DNA of 64,000 bases from Calocera cornea HHB12733 (lineage: Eukaryota > Basidiomycota > Dacrymycetes > Dacrymycetales > Dacrymycetaceae), in the NCBI GenBank assembly GCA_001632435.1, contig KV424011.1, positions 1 to 64,000 on the forward strand, given 5' to 3'. Positions 33,779 through 49,571 of this stretch are shown in pieces. The translations under genes and the position numbers were made by a program. The notes under the pieces are model-generated. The model searched no databases and was not told where the DNA came from. It was given only the letters and a program-made list of their open reading frames with translations. Every line of letters begins with the position of its first letter. The first letter of the stretch is position 1.

Positions 33779-34463
33779 GTTAGAAGATATTGGAGCCTGA
33801 GAGATTCTGGAGCGGTTTGGGTAAGCGCTGAAGAACGTGGGAGCGACGAATGAAGACGAGGTGGTCGTTTGAGGGAGAGGGGTGCGAGATGGGGATTTCG
33901 CGAGTCGCGCGTCAAGCGTCCTGGTATATAAGGCCCGTCTCGTCCCCCTCCCTCCAGCGTCACGTGCCAAGCATAGATCTCGACTCCTGAAACAGCCTGC
34001 TCTGCCCATGCAGATCAAGAGATGAGGGTGTAGAGTGCCCAGATGTTGTGTCGACTATGCCATGCGACATTTCCAGCAAGGCCCACGCGGAGAACTAGCA
34101 TCCGCCCATCCCTCGTCGTCGTCGTCGCCAGATCCTCCACATTCCCATTGCATAGCACATGAGAGAGACACCACAAACAATCAGGACATTCACCACATCA
34201 CTTCATCGCTCAGGCACAGTCACCGGAGGTGCCGTTCAAGACCTGGCTCTCCTAGTTTTATACAGTCAACATAGTGTCCGTGAATAAGTACCGCCCGCCT
34301 TCTATTCCCTCCGCGCCGTATCACGCCCCTAGCGGAGTTTGAACTGTCTTCATTGAAGCGCGTTGACGGGGGAGTGCACGGGCAGGATCTACACGTAACC
34401 ACGTCGCTCGGGGAAATGCACGGTCGACTCACGCAGACATACGCCTACAATGCATCGTTCTAG

Positions 34464-35242
34464 ATGATTCTGTCCCGGAGCTCTAATTTACTGGCACTGA
34501 CATCACGCTCACCTCCGCCAAGATTCTCGTTGTCACTGCCCTCGTCGTTTGCTACCAGTGCTTCCGTCACGAGCACCTCCATGTCGGCTCCTAACTCCAC
34601 CGACGAAGCTGCACTTGCGGCGGACACGCCCGTCGTATCGCCCCAGGCTACACCTCTTGTCATGCAGATAGTCGTACGCAGAGACTTGATGGATGTGAGC
34701 TTGTCGCCATGTAGCGCGTCCTCGCGAATCCAATTCAATGGGCCCCTTGCAGGTCGAAAAGTGGGGTGTCGGCCCACTGATCGCGCAGGGCGCGCACGCC
34801 GCTACCGCTGTTCGTGGCCTCAGCACAACTATCTGTCCGTGACTCATCCGCACCTGCCCCTATCCAGGTGCTTTACGAGACCCGCGAACTGCCCGAAACG
34901 CAGCTCTACCTAGCCGACCTGCCCAACATGCGTAAAGTGAGCTTTCTCTTCACCCAACCGGATGCCTGAGCTCATTCGCTGCGTGCCTCGCAGGTGGTAC
35001 TCCAAGTATAGATCCTCCCCTTCTTCTAGTTCCACACTACTAACCTAGTCCAGACACTAGACGCCGCCTCCCTCCTCAAGCTCTCCACGCTCCTCTCCAG
35101 CGCCAACCCCCCAGTCCCGCACCACACATGGCTCGAGCAGCCCGAGAACATCCCCACCTGCATCGCACTCGCTCCCAACCGGAGGGAGGGCGCGATCAAG
35201 AAGGCGCTGGATAAGGCCAAGTGCCGATTATGGCAGGGATAG
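34464..35242 (+). CDS. PTRHD1-like peptidyl-tRNA hydrolase domain protein
   Basis: A small PTH2-fold protein of the PTRHD1 branch; hydrolysis of peptidyl-tRNA is the ancestral activity but is not proven for this branch. The domain begins LVMQIVVRRDLMDVEKWGVGPLIAQGAHAATAVL, continues YLADLPNMRKVVLQTLDAASLLKLSTLL, and ends HTWLEQPENIPTCIALAP...AIKKALDKAKCRLWQG. Four introns split it; two have weak donors (GTTCGT and GTATAG) but the joined frame is continuous. The first 40 residues are serine/arginine-rich and could be a mitochondrial targeting peptide; a second ATG at the MSAPNST sequence could give a cytosolic form. Confidence 0.85.
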
Positions 35243-35692
35243 TACTGTACCTGCCCTGCTTCTGTCTTCTTACAGTATTTTGGGACTCTGGCTGGCTGGG
35301 GAGGCTCTGATACATGAGCATGGACTAGGCAGCTGAATGCCTTTCTAGCACCCGTCATGGGAGGAATGCACATACCAGATCGGGTTCGCGACCCCGTGCG
35401 TACGCCCAATGTTTACATCCGGTATGGAGAGGGAAGACAGCCGCGTTGCAGCGGGTTGTCGGGAACACGCGGTTTGCGCACCCTGGCCGGGGCCGATCTC
35501 CACATGGCGGCAACACTCCCTTGTACGACCTTCTGATGGGGGGTCGGAGGAAGGCGGGTGTTGCCCTCAGAGGATGATGCAGCGTCTGGGCAGTACGTTT
35601 GGACATTATGATTTAAGCTAAGACTATCGATACACGATTTGCTTCTCCATCCGGAAACCATCAACCCGTTTTGCTTCTCATCAGTGGGTTGC

Positions 35693-37197
35693 TCACATAT
35701 CCTGCGTCTCGGGCCAGTCCGCCACGCGAGTGAGGGTCGGGCAGCCGGGCCCGGGCGGGCTAGAGAACTTTGTCTGCACAAACACCTTCTCGACACCCGC
35801 GATGCGCTTGTCGAACTTCTCGTACAGGAGGGGGAAGTCCTCGAGGTCGACGCGGTGGGTGATCATGAACCTGGGGTCGAACTTGCCGGGGATGATGTAG
35901 TCATTCAGGATCTCCTCCCAGTAGAGGTGGACCGGCGCCTGGCCGTTGCCGATGAACCGGATGCCCTTTTCCATGAGCGCACCTATGTTGAAGTTGTTGG
36001 TGAACCCGGAGTAGACGGCGATGAGCCCGATCCGCCCGCCTTTCCGCGTCGCCATGATCATCTCGTTCACCGTCTCGGGCACGTCCGTCTCGAGCATGAG
36101 CGCCTTCTGCACCTTGTGCAGTGTCGTCTTGGGCTCGTGGAACGTCCCACAGTCGAGCGCGACGTCGACGCCGCCGGGGACGAGCTCCGCCAGCCGCTTG
36201 ACGATGTCCGCGTGCTCGTCAAAGTTGATCACCTCGTCGCAGCCGTTCGCGAGGGCGAACTTGAGCCGGGAGGGGACGCGATCGATGCCGATCACGCGCG
36301 AGGCACCCTTCAGCTTGGCCCACTTGGCGGAGCACTGGCCGATCGGGCCGAGACCCCAGACAGCGACGACGTCGCCCTCGTTCACCCCGGTGTCGACGAC
36401 GTTGTGGTAGGACGTCGGCAGGACGTCGGACAGCTACAGCCTATCAGCATCATCCCTCTGAGTCAGCATATATGCACTTACGTAGAGCACCTGCTCATCC
36501 GACAAACCCTCAGGGATCTTCAAACAGTTGACGTTCCCAAACGGCACGCGCACATACTCGGCCTGCCCGCCGGGGAATCCACCCGCCAAATGCGAGTACC
36601 CAAAGAACCCGGCATCCCGGTGGCCGTACAGGGTGTTCATGAGGGACGAGTTGTTGGTGCGGTCGCAGAAGGAGGAGAGCTTCTTCTTGCAGAACTCGCA
36701 AGTGCCGCAGGCGATCTGGAAGGAGGTGACCACCCGGTCGCCCGGTTTGATATTCTTCACACCCAGGCCGACCTTGTCGACGATGCCCATGAACTGCCTT
36801 ACCGTCAGCGGTATTCCAAGCGCATGCAAAGTCAAAGCAAGCACACCTCATGGCCCAGGATATCGCCCTTCTGGAGGGCCATGATCTCACTATGGTACAA
36901 GTGCATGTCGGACCCACAGATGGTCGTCCCCGTCACGCGCAGGATGACGTCGTAGTCCTCCGTGATGTCGGGGATGGGCGCATCGACGACGAGGACGTCC
37001 TTGGTGCCGAACCACGCGAGCGCGCGCATCATCGACCCGTCTGGACGGTGCACGTAGGCGGGGTTGGCCTCCTTGGCGATGGGGTGGGTGCCGAGGATCT
37101 TCTGTGCTCAGCAAGCAGCATGTCAGCATCCCCTGCCCGACTGTACGGAGCATGAAGCGCCACTCACGTCCTGGACGGCGTTCGAAACAGTCTGCAT
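35693..37197 (-). CDS. Zinc-dependent alcohol dehydrogenase, formaldehyde-dehydrogenase-like
   Basis: A medium-chain dehydrogenase/reductase of the zinc type, oxidising an alcohol with NAD(P). Start at 37197 (MQTVSNAVQD), then an intron and KILGTHPIAKEANPAYVHR. Catalytic zinc ligands are seen in TICGSDMHLYHSE and LGHE. The structural zinc site is the C-x2-C-x2-C-x7-C in ACGTCEFCKKKLSSFCD. The nucleotide-binding fold has VWGLGPIGQ, followed by GASRVIGIDRVPSRLKFA. The stop is at 35693. Four exons are joined in frame. The substrate cannot be read from sequence; the overall pattern resembles glutathione-independent formaldehyde dehydrogenase-like enzymes. TATATATA at 37291-37298 is a likely TATA box. 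A decayed copy of the first two exons and promoter lies at about 50330-50870. Confidence 0.88.
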
Positions 37198-38112
37198 TGT
37201 TGGATTTTAAGTTATGTGTGTATGGTTGTTACGGTGCAGGAAAGCAGTTGGGAAAGACAAGAGGCATATTCCCGTCCAGCCCAGGCCTGGTATATATACA
37301 TCTCGCCTGTCGGGAGGTGGCGAGCCTCGCCCTGTGCTCCGTGCTCCAACCCAGAAGCCGATGCGTTCCAGAGCGTCAGCGGTCCTACTTCGAACAAGCG
37401 CATCGCGCCCAAGGTGAGGAACGGTGGCGGAGGAGAGGGCGGCGCGACGTCATGCCCGGGAGCAAAAGAAGCGCCTGGGGCCATCCTTCGCATGACGGAC
37501 TGACGGGACTCTAGAGACTCCGCGGGCGGCGCCGAGGGCCAATCAGCGCGCACGGGCCGCAGGATGGGCTACAAGGCGCATGATGCGTCGCTTGGGAGGA
37601 CGAACGCGGCGCTCCTGGGCGCGAGGATCGGGCGGCGCTCCATCGGGCATGGCCAGGCCTGGCTAAACTCACATCCTCAACTACATTGGCCGGGGCATGA
37701 CGACGTGCATATGCGATGCGTTGTGTTGTTGAACACCTGTTGTTGTAATACAAGAAACTATATATAGGACCGGGGAGGACAGCGAGAGAGAAGGGAGTCA
37801 GTCTTGGTGTGGCGATGAGCGAGACGAGGCTGGAAAACTAGTAGCGGGGCAAGTTGTCCGGGTTTGGGGGGGAAATATACCGTGGGTCAAGGGGGGACAG
37901 TAGGATTGCACCGGATGGGAGATATGCAGAGGCAGAGGGGCATGGGTTGGCAGAGAAAGGCCGGCAGTGTAGGAAGAAATGGGAAAGAGCGTGAACGTGA
38001 GCGGGTAGAATCTACACAGGAACCGAGAGACGAGAGTGTGTCTGGAATGAGGCTGAAAAAAAGTGGAATACTGGAACTGGAACTGGGATGTAGCCGGGAT
38101 ACGGCGTCTAGG
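37198..38112. other. Intergenic region, alcohol dehydrogenase promoter side
   Basis: The part from 37198 to about 37510 is the promoter of the dehydrogenase and is the segment found again, degenerate, near 50600-50870. It includes the TATA-like box at 37291-37298. The rest, up to the stop codon of the Sip5-like gene at 38113, shows nothing I recognise. Confidence 0.6.
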
Positions 38113-40147
38113 TCACCGCTCGAGCGCGGCCTGGGCACTCCGTTGAGGAAGCTCCATGTTCTCGTGCATCGCCTCGTCCAGTGCGCCATCCAGGAGGTAC
38201 TCGTTCTCCTCCGTGTCCGGCGAGGCGAGCGGCTCGTAGTCCATCCCCCCGTCCTCGCTCATCTCCGTCGCCATCGTCTCTGTCCGGCCCATTGGGGTTC
38301 GTACGGGGCGAGGGACGGCGATGTCGGGGCCGAGGATGGTGGGTGCGGGCAGGAAGTCGGCGGGGACGGGTACAGGGGCTTGGATGATAGGGGCGGCTGT
38401 GGGAGCGGGAACGGGAACAGGCGTCGATGATGAAGCCGTTTCTTCCATCACGGGCGCTGACAGGAATGTAGTAGCAGCCGCAGCCGCAGCTTGGTGCGGC
38501 GAGAGCCCGCTGCTGGGATCAACGACGAGAGAACTCGGTCGGCTCGCACGACGTGGTGTTGCGGATCCGGCAGGCACCGAGGACTCAGACGGCGGCGTGG
38601 CCTCCGACGGCCGGAGCGGTGTGCCATTACGATGGGGTGGCGTGCCGGCGAGCAACGATGACCCAGACACACGATGGGCATGACTTGGTGCAGAGGTGAT
38701 GACCGGTTCTGCCGCGTGGGCGCCCCGGCCAGCGGGGATGATAATAGGTGTTCTCGACCCGCTCACCGGTGCGGACGTTGCAGAGATGGCGGCGCCAGGT
38801 ACGGGAGGAGCCGGCGCTGTACTGGACGAACCCCCACCTCCGTTTGCACGCTGTCGTGCCTCCTCGTCCTGTTGTCGTCGCTGAGCCTGTTCATGCTCGA
38901 GCAGCGACAATCTCATCGCTTCCATGACCATTAACTGCACGAACAGTTATCAGTCATGACGCTTATATCCAGTCTCGATTCTAAACACACCTCTTCTAGA
39001 TCCTGCCCTGCCATACCCATACTGCCCAGCAGCTGACTCAGTTCATGTCTTCGTCGTCGACTACCACGTGACGAGCCATCCTCTGTCTCGACAATGGGTC
39101 CAGTCCCTTCTGAGCCCTCCGGATTGAGTTGCACACGCCCTGACGTGATCCCCACGGGAATGAGGCGATCGCCTACTTGCCGCATGATGATGCGCCGATT
39201 CGCGCGACGCGCGACTGCCGCGCGCACCGCTGCCAGCTTTGCTTCCCAATCCGGCCGTATGTGGTCTAACGAATTCATGGTCAGGATCGTCGCCCGTTTG
39301 GGCAAAGCATCTCTGCTGACCAGTGGTGATTACACCGGATGCTGTGTGGCTGAGCGACTGGCGTCTCTGTTTGGCCAGAGGTGGCGGCGGTGCGATGGAT
39401 TGTGCCGATGTGATCTTGTAAAGGTCAGGTGCCGGCTATAGAAGCAGCGCACACTCGTTAGTACCTTCGCGCTTGAGCCATCAGACCTTCAACTTACGAA
39501 ACCCTCGCTTCCGATGCCGGCGCGCCACGGAGGCGGGGTATAGATAACACCGAAGTTGTCCTGCACACAGTACGGACAAGCGGCGGGCTCCGAGACAAGA
39601 TGCTGAGGTGTAGGATCGGCACGCTTGATCTGCACAAAACATTCGGTACAAATGTAGTGATCGCAGCACCTTGTTTTGTTGATGTTCGGCGGGTAATACT
39701 GCGGCGCACGTTTATCAGCCTGTGGGACCGCAGTCGAACCTGCACTGCACGCACCAGAAAGCAGATAGGGCACTCTATTGCGCCCCTGTACAGCTGTGCC
39801 TCCGGTATCCTCATTGTCGACGCCCGACTTGACCTCTCGCTCTGTCTGGTGCTCACAGACGACCGCGAAAGCGTCGCCGATAGCGCCTCTGACGCCGCAT
39901 CCGACGTGGGCGACGATGCCTCAGTTGGCGGGGCCTTTCTCGCGGCCATTATTTGCTCATCGGTAAAGTCGTCATCGTAGTCTTCCAATGGCCAGTAAAA
40001 AGGAGCAAGCTTGCGATCCTTGATAAGCTGGGCGACAATCTCATGATTCCAGTCCTGTGGTCCCGTGTATGTGCCAAAGGGCCGTATTCCGCCAAAGTCG
40101 ATGTGATTCTCCGTCCGCTCTCTGTGTGAAGATGCTGAGTTGCCCAT
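38113..40147 (-). CDS. sip5: Sip5-like protein with an atypical RING
   Basis: Homologue of yeast Sip5, a protein linked to Snf1 kinase and the Reg1/Glc7 phosphatase in glucose response. Start at 40147 with [11 protein letters not shown], which fits an N-myristoylation signal. Residues of about 130-200 carry the conserved core: IECPICFL, then [44 protein letters not shown] and [11 protein letters not shown], a cysteine-rich RING-like fold. After further introns comes [38 protein letters not shown], the second conserved block, and [20 protein letters not shown]. The C-terminal half is disordered and ends at 38113. The short intron between ITT and DHIRPDW (donor GTCAGC) is needed to keep the frame. 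Confidence 0.85.
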
Positions 40148-41577
40148 CCTTGGGGATGTGGGTCGCGCTGACCCAGGCGAGGGCGGCAGGGGGTGTCGAG
40201 GAGGGAGGGGGGGCGGATGAGGGGCTGCCTTCGGGCGGTAAAGAGGTTGGCGCGCGACTGGAGGCGTGTGTCGGTCTCAATGACAGCATGCGACGGAAGC
40301 AATGGGCTCCCTAGTCCCGAAGGTTGCGGGCCATCCACCCAGGCCTGCTTCGCTCCCTGCACTCTTGCGCCCGGGCCAGCCCGCCCTCCAGCATAGCGGT
40401 GCTAATCACACGATCAAGTCATTCATTCTTGCATCGTACAATTACCCAATGCAACAGGTCTCATATGCTATGGGTTCGAGCGAGACAGGCGCCGTGCTCG
40501 CCGTAGATAGGAGATTCCACCTAATCTGAGCCCGATAATCGCTGGAAGGTGCTTCTAGGGGGTGCATCAAGCTTTCGATGTCTTCGGGAACCCTCGCCGG
40601 TCCGACTCATCCACGAACACGGCCATAAATGCTAGGTTCGTGGAAATTCCGTTCCCAGACCGTTCCGGCCAAGTCACTCGTCTGCTGCCAGGGTGTGCAA
40701 GTTCGGAACACCGCATATGTGTCAGCATGACGGAGCCTCGGCGCCGGGCGTTTGCTCAGCGACATTACAGCTGTTTGGAACTGTGCGGCTTCTTTTTTCC
40801 TGCGTTTCCCTGCGTGAGCAGGATGAACGCATCCTGGTTGCGTTCGGAAGTTTACCCATGTGTGTGACTCAACAGACGCTTTCCGTCCGCGGTTTCTCCC
40901 GAGCTAGCGGCCCAAATCCTTGCTTGGAAGGTGCTTGTGCCTAGAGCCATGACAAGACAACGGGTCCGCCACGTTCAGCGTCTTTTCCGCCGTCTCCCGG
41001 CGAGGAACTCGGGTCTGATGTCGTTGCCGCTGAAGACCCCTGTGTTAACCCCACTTTCTGGACCTCGGGGCAGCGGGGGACGCGCAGTTCCATTGGAATG
41101 TGCTTCGCAGTCAAATTCAGCATCTCGTTCAGGGATGGGCAGCTAAAAATCTCGCGCTCGCGTCACTTGATTGCGACACCACGGCTGCCCGCTACCCCGC
41201 AGTATCAGCAACAGCACTCCCCGCCATAGCCTATTTAGGTCCTACCGCATTGTAGTGCACCCTTTGTTGTTCTCCTTCACGTTCGTTATCAATAAAATCA
41301 TGCCACGCATCGTTAGGCTTGGCTTTCCAACGCCTCGGATGTCGCGTGCGCGTCCCCTGAGGCGCCCTGGGCGGCTGTGCCAACGTCGATCTCCACGTAG
41401 ACACGCCCGCCAAAAGTTCTCGAAGGCACGGCAGGGCCTCGTATAAGATTGCCTCTCTCGGATATCCTGCAACGGTTCGCCTCGTCACCCTAGACAACTA
41501 GCTTAATATCCCCTTGGGTAATTCGGGACCACTCTTGACGACTGTATCTGGTTCGCAAGGAGTCGGCGTATACTGCT
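40148..41577. other. Intergenic region between divergent Sip5-like and calcium pump genes
   Basis: 1.4 kb, serving as promoters for both neighbours. Only short open frames occur, none convincing. No repeats of note. Confidence 0.55.
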
Positions 41578-45083
<3,506 letters not shown>

Positions 45084-45152
45084 TTATGTAGGAATTAGAC
45101 CTAAAAGCATCATTGATGTTATTGCTACAAATATTGGGTCTTGGGGCTCGTA

Positions 45153-45883
45153 TTACTTCTTTACCTGGGCATCAATCGGCGCGGTTGTCCAATGAGCCTA
45201 AAGCAGGTCAGTCAAGAATGCCTACGGCACGATAGGAGACCTTACGTTGAACTTCGGCATCCCTTCGTCATCCTCATCCTTGATCTCTCTCTGTATTTGG
45301 GGCCCAACGGTTGGAGCATTGACGTAGCGAGCAAGCGTGTTCAAGACCTCGACATCGACACTGTAGTCTTTGGCGATGTTTACTAGATCTGCTTGCGTTC
45401 GCGCCTCTTTCCGCTCGTTCAGCATGTCAGCCAAAGATGATGCTGACGTTCGATTCCTTTGATCCGTTTCTTGCAGTTCTTCGTTGGCTTGTCGAGATTG
45501 ATATATTCGAGCCATACGCACAGACTGTGCCTGCCCGATTGCTTGGTCAGACACGATTGCAAGTAAACTCAGCCAAGCATACCGTCTGGAACGGCATATT
45601 TTGGGGAGTTACGGAAACTGGACCCAACCGGTTGAGTTGTGCTAGTAATTGAGGGTCTTGAGAGTCTTGCTTTATGACTACAACCCGTCAATCAGAGACT
45701 GTGCTTGTCATCTCGCATGGCAAGCATACATTCATCCTTCGTTGCGCTTGCTCGGCCAACGGTGCTCGGTCGTGCCCTCGCAGCAGCTTCTATTGATTCT
45801 GCTGTCGCCCCTGCCCATGAAGGCCGTGGTTTTGCTGCTGCTTGTGTTGCCTGCCGGGCAGCTTTTGAGGAAGATGCGCCCAT
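45153..45883 (-). CDS. Small conserved protein of unknown function with N-terminal MGASSSK
   Basis: I do not recognise the function. Four exons read MGASSSKAARQATQAAAKPRPSWAG..., then IKQDSQDPQLLAQLNRLGPVSVTPQNMPFQ, then VRMARIYQSRQANEELQETDQRNR...DLVNIAKDYSVDVEVLNTLARYVNAPTVG, and finally AHWTTAPIDAQVKK. The MGxxxSK start fits N-myristoylation. The third exon is predicted helical with a small helix-turn-helix-like unit. An ordered conserved C-terminal half with a basic, disordered N-terminus is all that can be said. It shares a 221-bp divergent promoter with MutY. A fragment of its third exon, including the start of the following intron, is found inverted and decayed at about 50066-50225. 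Confidence 0.75.
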
Positions 45884-46104
45884 GGTTACGCGGATAGTGA
45901 GAGGAAGACGGAAGGGTGATGTCGTAATTCATGGATCTGTCGACGCGGAAGCATCGCGCTGTTTGACGCGCGACCCTGAGGCGCGTCTTGTTGGTCTCGC
46001 GCATGCGACCCGGAGTGAAGCGCGTTTCTGGAGTTCTGTGCGCAAACCCTCCTAGATCTCTTACTTTCTTGGGTAACTGTCGACCTCGGCACCCCTGTAG
46101 AGGC
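45884..46104. promoter_or_regulatory. Bidirectional promoter between the MGASSSK gene and mutY
   Basis: A 221-bp spacer between two divergently transcribed genes. Its right half (about 46010-46104) is repeated with mismatches at 49572-49683, again directly ahead of a MutY-like ATG, and again close to a minus-strand gene that starts about 200 bp away. Confidence 0.6.
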
Positions 46105-48054
46105 ATGGCTACGAGAACAAAGCGCAAAGCGACTGAGAAAGCTGTATACTCTCTCTCTTCTGATGACGACGTCTCTCCTCCACCAAAGGCAACCTCCCCA
46201 CGAAAGGGCAAGGTACAGCCAGATGGACAACACCCTGCTTCTTATCATTCCATCTCCCGGCTAGCCGCCCACCAATCGGAACTGCTCAAGTGGTTTGATA
46301 CGTCAAAGCACGTCAGAGGAATGCCATGGCGGAAGGAGTACGATCCAAGTTTGAGCGACGACGATCGTGCCCAACGAGCCTATGAGGTTCATCCTTCAAC
46401 CGCCTGGTTGAGCGAAGGCTTATGCGAGGTGTAGGTCTGGGTATCTGAGATTATGCTTCAGCAAACACAGGTTGCCACTGTGATACCATACTACAACCGA
46501 TGGATGGAACGGTGAGTACGATCGGGCTCCAGCCTTCATTGGACTGATCGTTCCTCAGATTCCCGACAATGAAAGATCTCGCAGAAGCCGATCAGGAAGA
46601 TGCAAACTCTATTTGGAAAGGTCTTGGATACTACCGACGGGCAAAGGTTGGCTCCTTCCTCACTCCAAAGGTCGCGATAATTGACGGGTATAGCTGTTGA
46701 TGGAAGGCACCAAGAAGGTGGTCGAGGAATTTGGCGGCAAGTTCCCGAAAGATGCCAAGATCGCTTGGAAGGAGGTTCCTGGCGTGGGAAGATATACCGC
46801 TGGTATGTACGATGCTACCGAAGTGAAAGTCCGATAACCCAAACAGCGCCATAGGTGCTATCACATCTATAGCGTACAGCACGAAGGCTGCAGCAGTAAG
46901 TTGTGCAGTCCACGAGAGACGCCTGATTTGAACTTTGGAAAAAGATCGATGGGAATGTGCAGCGTCTTCTGAGCCGCTTGCTGGCTATCCATACAAACCT
47001 CAAATCTAAGCAGGCAGAAGACGTATTATGGTCCGCGGCGGAGGATCTAGTGAAGCGGGTCGACGGGCCAGGCGATTGGAACCAGGCACTCATTGAGCTC
47101 GGCAGTACAGTGTGCAAGCCGAGGGATCCCAACTGCGGAGGGTGTCCCTTGAAGACGGCTTGCGCGGCATGGCTTGAGACGCAGGTAGGGCGGTGCCTTC
47201 GTCTGAGAATGTTTCTCACTCGTCCGAACAGGGACAACTAACACCGCCCCCCGTGAAGGACATCGAAGACGCGTGCAAGATCTGCGAGCCCTTCCCGCCC
47301 GACCCGCGAGCAGGCGTCACTCGGTATCCCATGAGTATTGAGCGCAAGAAAGCGAGGGACGAGGCAAGCGCGGTGAACGTCATCGAATGGAAGACTGCCG
47401 ATGACAGCTGGTTCTTGCTCGTGAAACGGCCAGAGAAAGGTGATGATGTACACAAGTTGCCCTTCCAGATGTCTGACATCACATGCCCACAGGCTTGCTT
47501 GGAGGTCTCTGGGAATTTCCTACTGTCGACCTGGCAGAGACAGGGCCCTCAACTGATATATTATTGAAGACAACGCATACCCTGATCGAGCAACTTATAC
47601 GCGAAGTACCCGAACCAAACGTCTCCGAAACAACACTCCATTATGCCAGTCCATCACAGCTAGTCGGGGACGTCCGACATATCTTCAGCCATATACACAA
47701 GACATACTATGCTTTATGGGTCGTTTTAGAAGGTGGTAACGCAGCTCCCGCCCTGGAGAATGTGCCAACCTCAGTCACGAAGAAGCGCAAACTAGAGACC
47801 GGCGCTGATGAGGGGCTGAAGTGGGTTCGAGAGTCTGACGTGAACGACGTCACGTGAGTTGCAGCAAATCTTGTACGGGCGACCCCTCACTCTGAAACAG
47901 AATGGGACAAGGTCTCGTCAAGGTTTGGCAGATAGTGCAAGCCGAGCGCACAGGAGTGGCCATCCCAGAAAAGAAGAAGGCCGTGTCGCGCACGAAGAAG
48001 GCAAAGCCGGTTGTTGGCGGCGACATCCGGCAATGGATGAAAGGATCGACCTAG
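46105..48054 (+). CDS. Adenine DNA glycosylase (MutY/MYH)
   Basis: Removes adenine mispaired with 8-oxoguanine in base-excision repair. Start at 46105; residues 1-50 are a basic, disordered tail. The catalytic domain has VWVSEIMLQQTQVATVIPYY (the glutamate is the conserved catalytic acid), the helix-hairpin-helix VPGVGRYTAGAI, and IDGNVQRLLSRLL with the catalytic aspartate. The iron-sulphur cluster is the exact C-x6-C-x2-C-x5-C spacing in VCKPRDPNCGGCPLKTACAA. The C-terminal NUDIX-like domain that reads 8-oxoguanine contains LVKRPEKG and LLGGLWEFPTVDL, then HIFSHIHKTYYALWV. A lysine-rich tail (IPEKKKAVSRTKKAKP) may be a nuclear signal. About nine introns. Its stop overlaps that of the convergent gene in one CTAG. 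Confidence 0.92.
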
Positions 48055-49482
48055 GAAGCGCTGTCGCTTCCTTTGTCTGGTGATATTCCCTTGAGCTCGT
48101 TCAACGCTTTCTGGACTTCGAGTTTCTCCATGACAGCGCGTCGAAGACTTGATTCCGTCCTGGAAGCCTTGGCCTTCTTGGGCTTTTCTTGTATAGCAGC
48201 AACAGCCTCAGTAGATGCCGCATCTTTGCTGAGGGGCTGATCGTCTGCAAGAGCTGTAAGATGTGTAGGTATAATGATCGGTGTCGTCCGTGGTGCGGGT
48301 GGCCACTATGACATATCCTTAATCAATACGCTTGTAATAATGACAATGCTCAATCTCACAACTCGCTGCGGCTGATTGAAGTGCAGAGCGGACCAAGGAG
48401 GATAGTCCTTCTCCAGCTTCACGAGATGATCCTCCAGAGCCTTCACCCTATAGAAGAGGTCTTCAGGCGGGGCCGGTACTGCGCTCGCATAAGCGTCGAG
48501 CTTGCGCACCCCAACTGAAGGTTACTTGCCATATCGGACCGCTAGATGATCCTCAATCCCTGCGAAACGCTCCTCTAGCCCTGGATGATCTGAGAGGGTC
48601 GATGTTGATACATCCGCCCCAATCTTGTCCTGACGTCCTCCTTTGCCTTGCCCGGCTACGTTCTGTAGCTCGTTCTGCTTCCCTTTGCCAGTAGTTCGCC
48701 TAAGTGGACCTTCTGAATTCTTCACAATATCGTATTGCATTTGAACATCGCGGTCGATTGGCCTGGCAGCCGTGCGAGCCGCTGAAGATGGGCCAATGGG
48801 AAGCGCACCGTTCCTGGTCTTGTCAACACCATCGTCTGGTGGCCGAGGCGGTATAATGATGCTGTCCGCTCTGAGAAATTCTGAGCGGTTGGACTGATCA
48901 TTTCGCGCTCTTGATTGGGCTAGAAAGCGTGAAACAGTAGCAACGTGCTGAAAAGATATATTGATCAGTGTCATGATCGGCAAAGGCGCGAGGCGGCGAC
49001 GTACTGACGAATGAGATACCGGCTCTTTCGTGGTCGCCAGATAGTCTGGTTTGCGGTCTTCAAGATCTCGAAAGACTGCATTGTGTGGATTGATGGGAGT
49101 CTGTAGAGATAGAGGTTCAATGAACATCGCATTGGGTGACAATCGGGAGACAAAGTACGGTGAAGTCCCGCACTAATTGGCCAATTGCCGCCGGCACGCG
49201 TATCCGCTCCTGCTCAGGGCTCATGACGAGCATGTCCAGCTCAAACGCTTTACAGCATTCTGTCAACCCCGCCTGGAGAATCTCTGAGTCAGCACAGCCG
49301 TGACAGCAAGACCTAAGCTGAAACCCACATTTCTGAAGAAGGTGAGCAAACAACGATCCCATTGGACGGCTGGCACGGTCACGGCCCCTGGTGGGTTTGT
49401 CTGAGATCCAGAGGCGTGTGGGATCGGGCTGGGCGCATGTTGAGACGACGTGGAAGGTATAGCCGATGCTGGTGCTGCCATG
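48051..49482 (-). CDS. Coiled-coil protein, function unknown (possibly MBIP-like)
   Basis: Six or so exons. The start is the ATG at 49482 (MAAPASAIPSTSSQH). The folded N-terminal part reads VQWDRCLLTFFRNAGLTECCKAFELDMLVMSPEQERIRVPAAIGQLVRDF, then NPHNAVFRDLEDRKPDYLATTKEPVSHSS and ATVSRFLAQSRARN. The C-terminal half has HPGLEERFAGIEDHLAVRYG, EDLFYRVKALEDHLVKLEKDYPPWSALHFNQPQ and a short leucine heptad. The paired LEERFAGIEDHL/FYRVKALEDHL helices recall the leucine-zipper region of MAP3K12-binding inhibitory protein 1, but I am unsure. A 42-nt intron (48484-48525) must be assumed to avoid an in-frame TAA. Its stop at 48051-48053 overlaps that of mutY. Confidence 0.7.
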
Positions 49483-49571
49483 GCCGGCTTGGAGATGAAA
49501 GCGGGCGCGGAAAGAGAGCGACCGCCAGAAGAGGAAAGCAAACTTGCTTCCGCGGCTGGGTCCCTGACTGC

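Noticed and set aside
35385..35405. tRNA-like B-box word GGGTTCGCGACCCC
   Set aside because: The flanking bases do not form a T-arm stem and no matching A-box or acceptor stem is present upstream.
35639..36955. 438-codon plus-strand open frame over the alcohol dehydrogenase
   Set aside because: Antisense shadow produced by GC-rich third positions of a well-supported dehydrogenase; it crosses that gene's introns.
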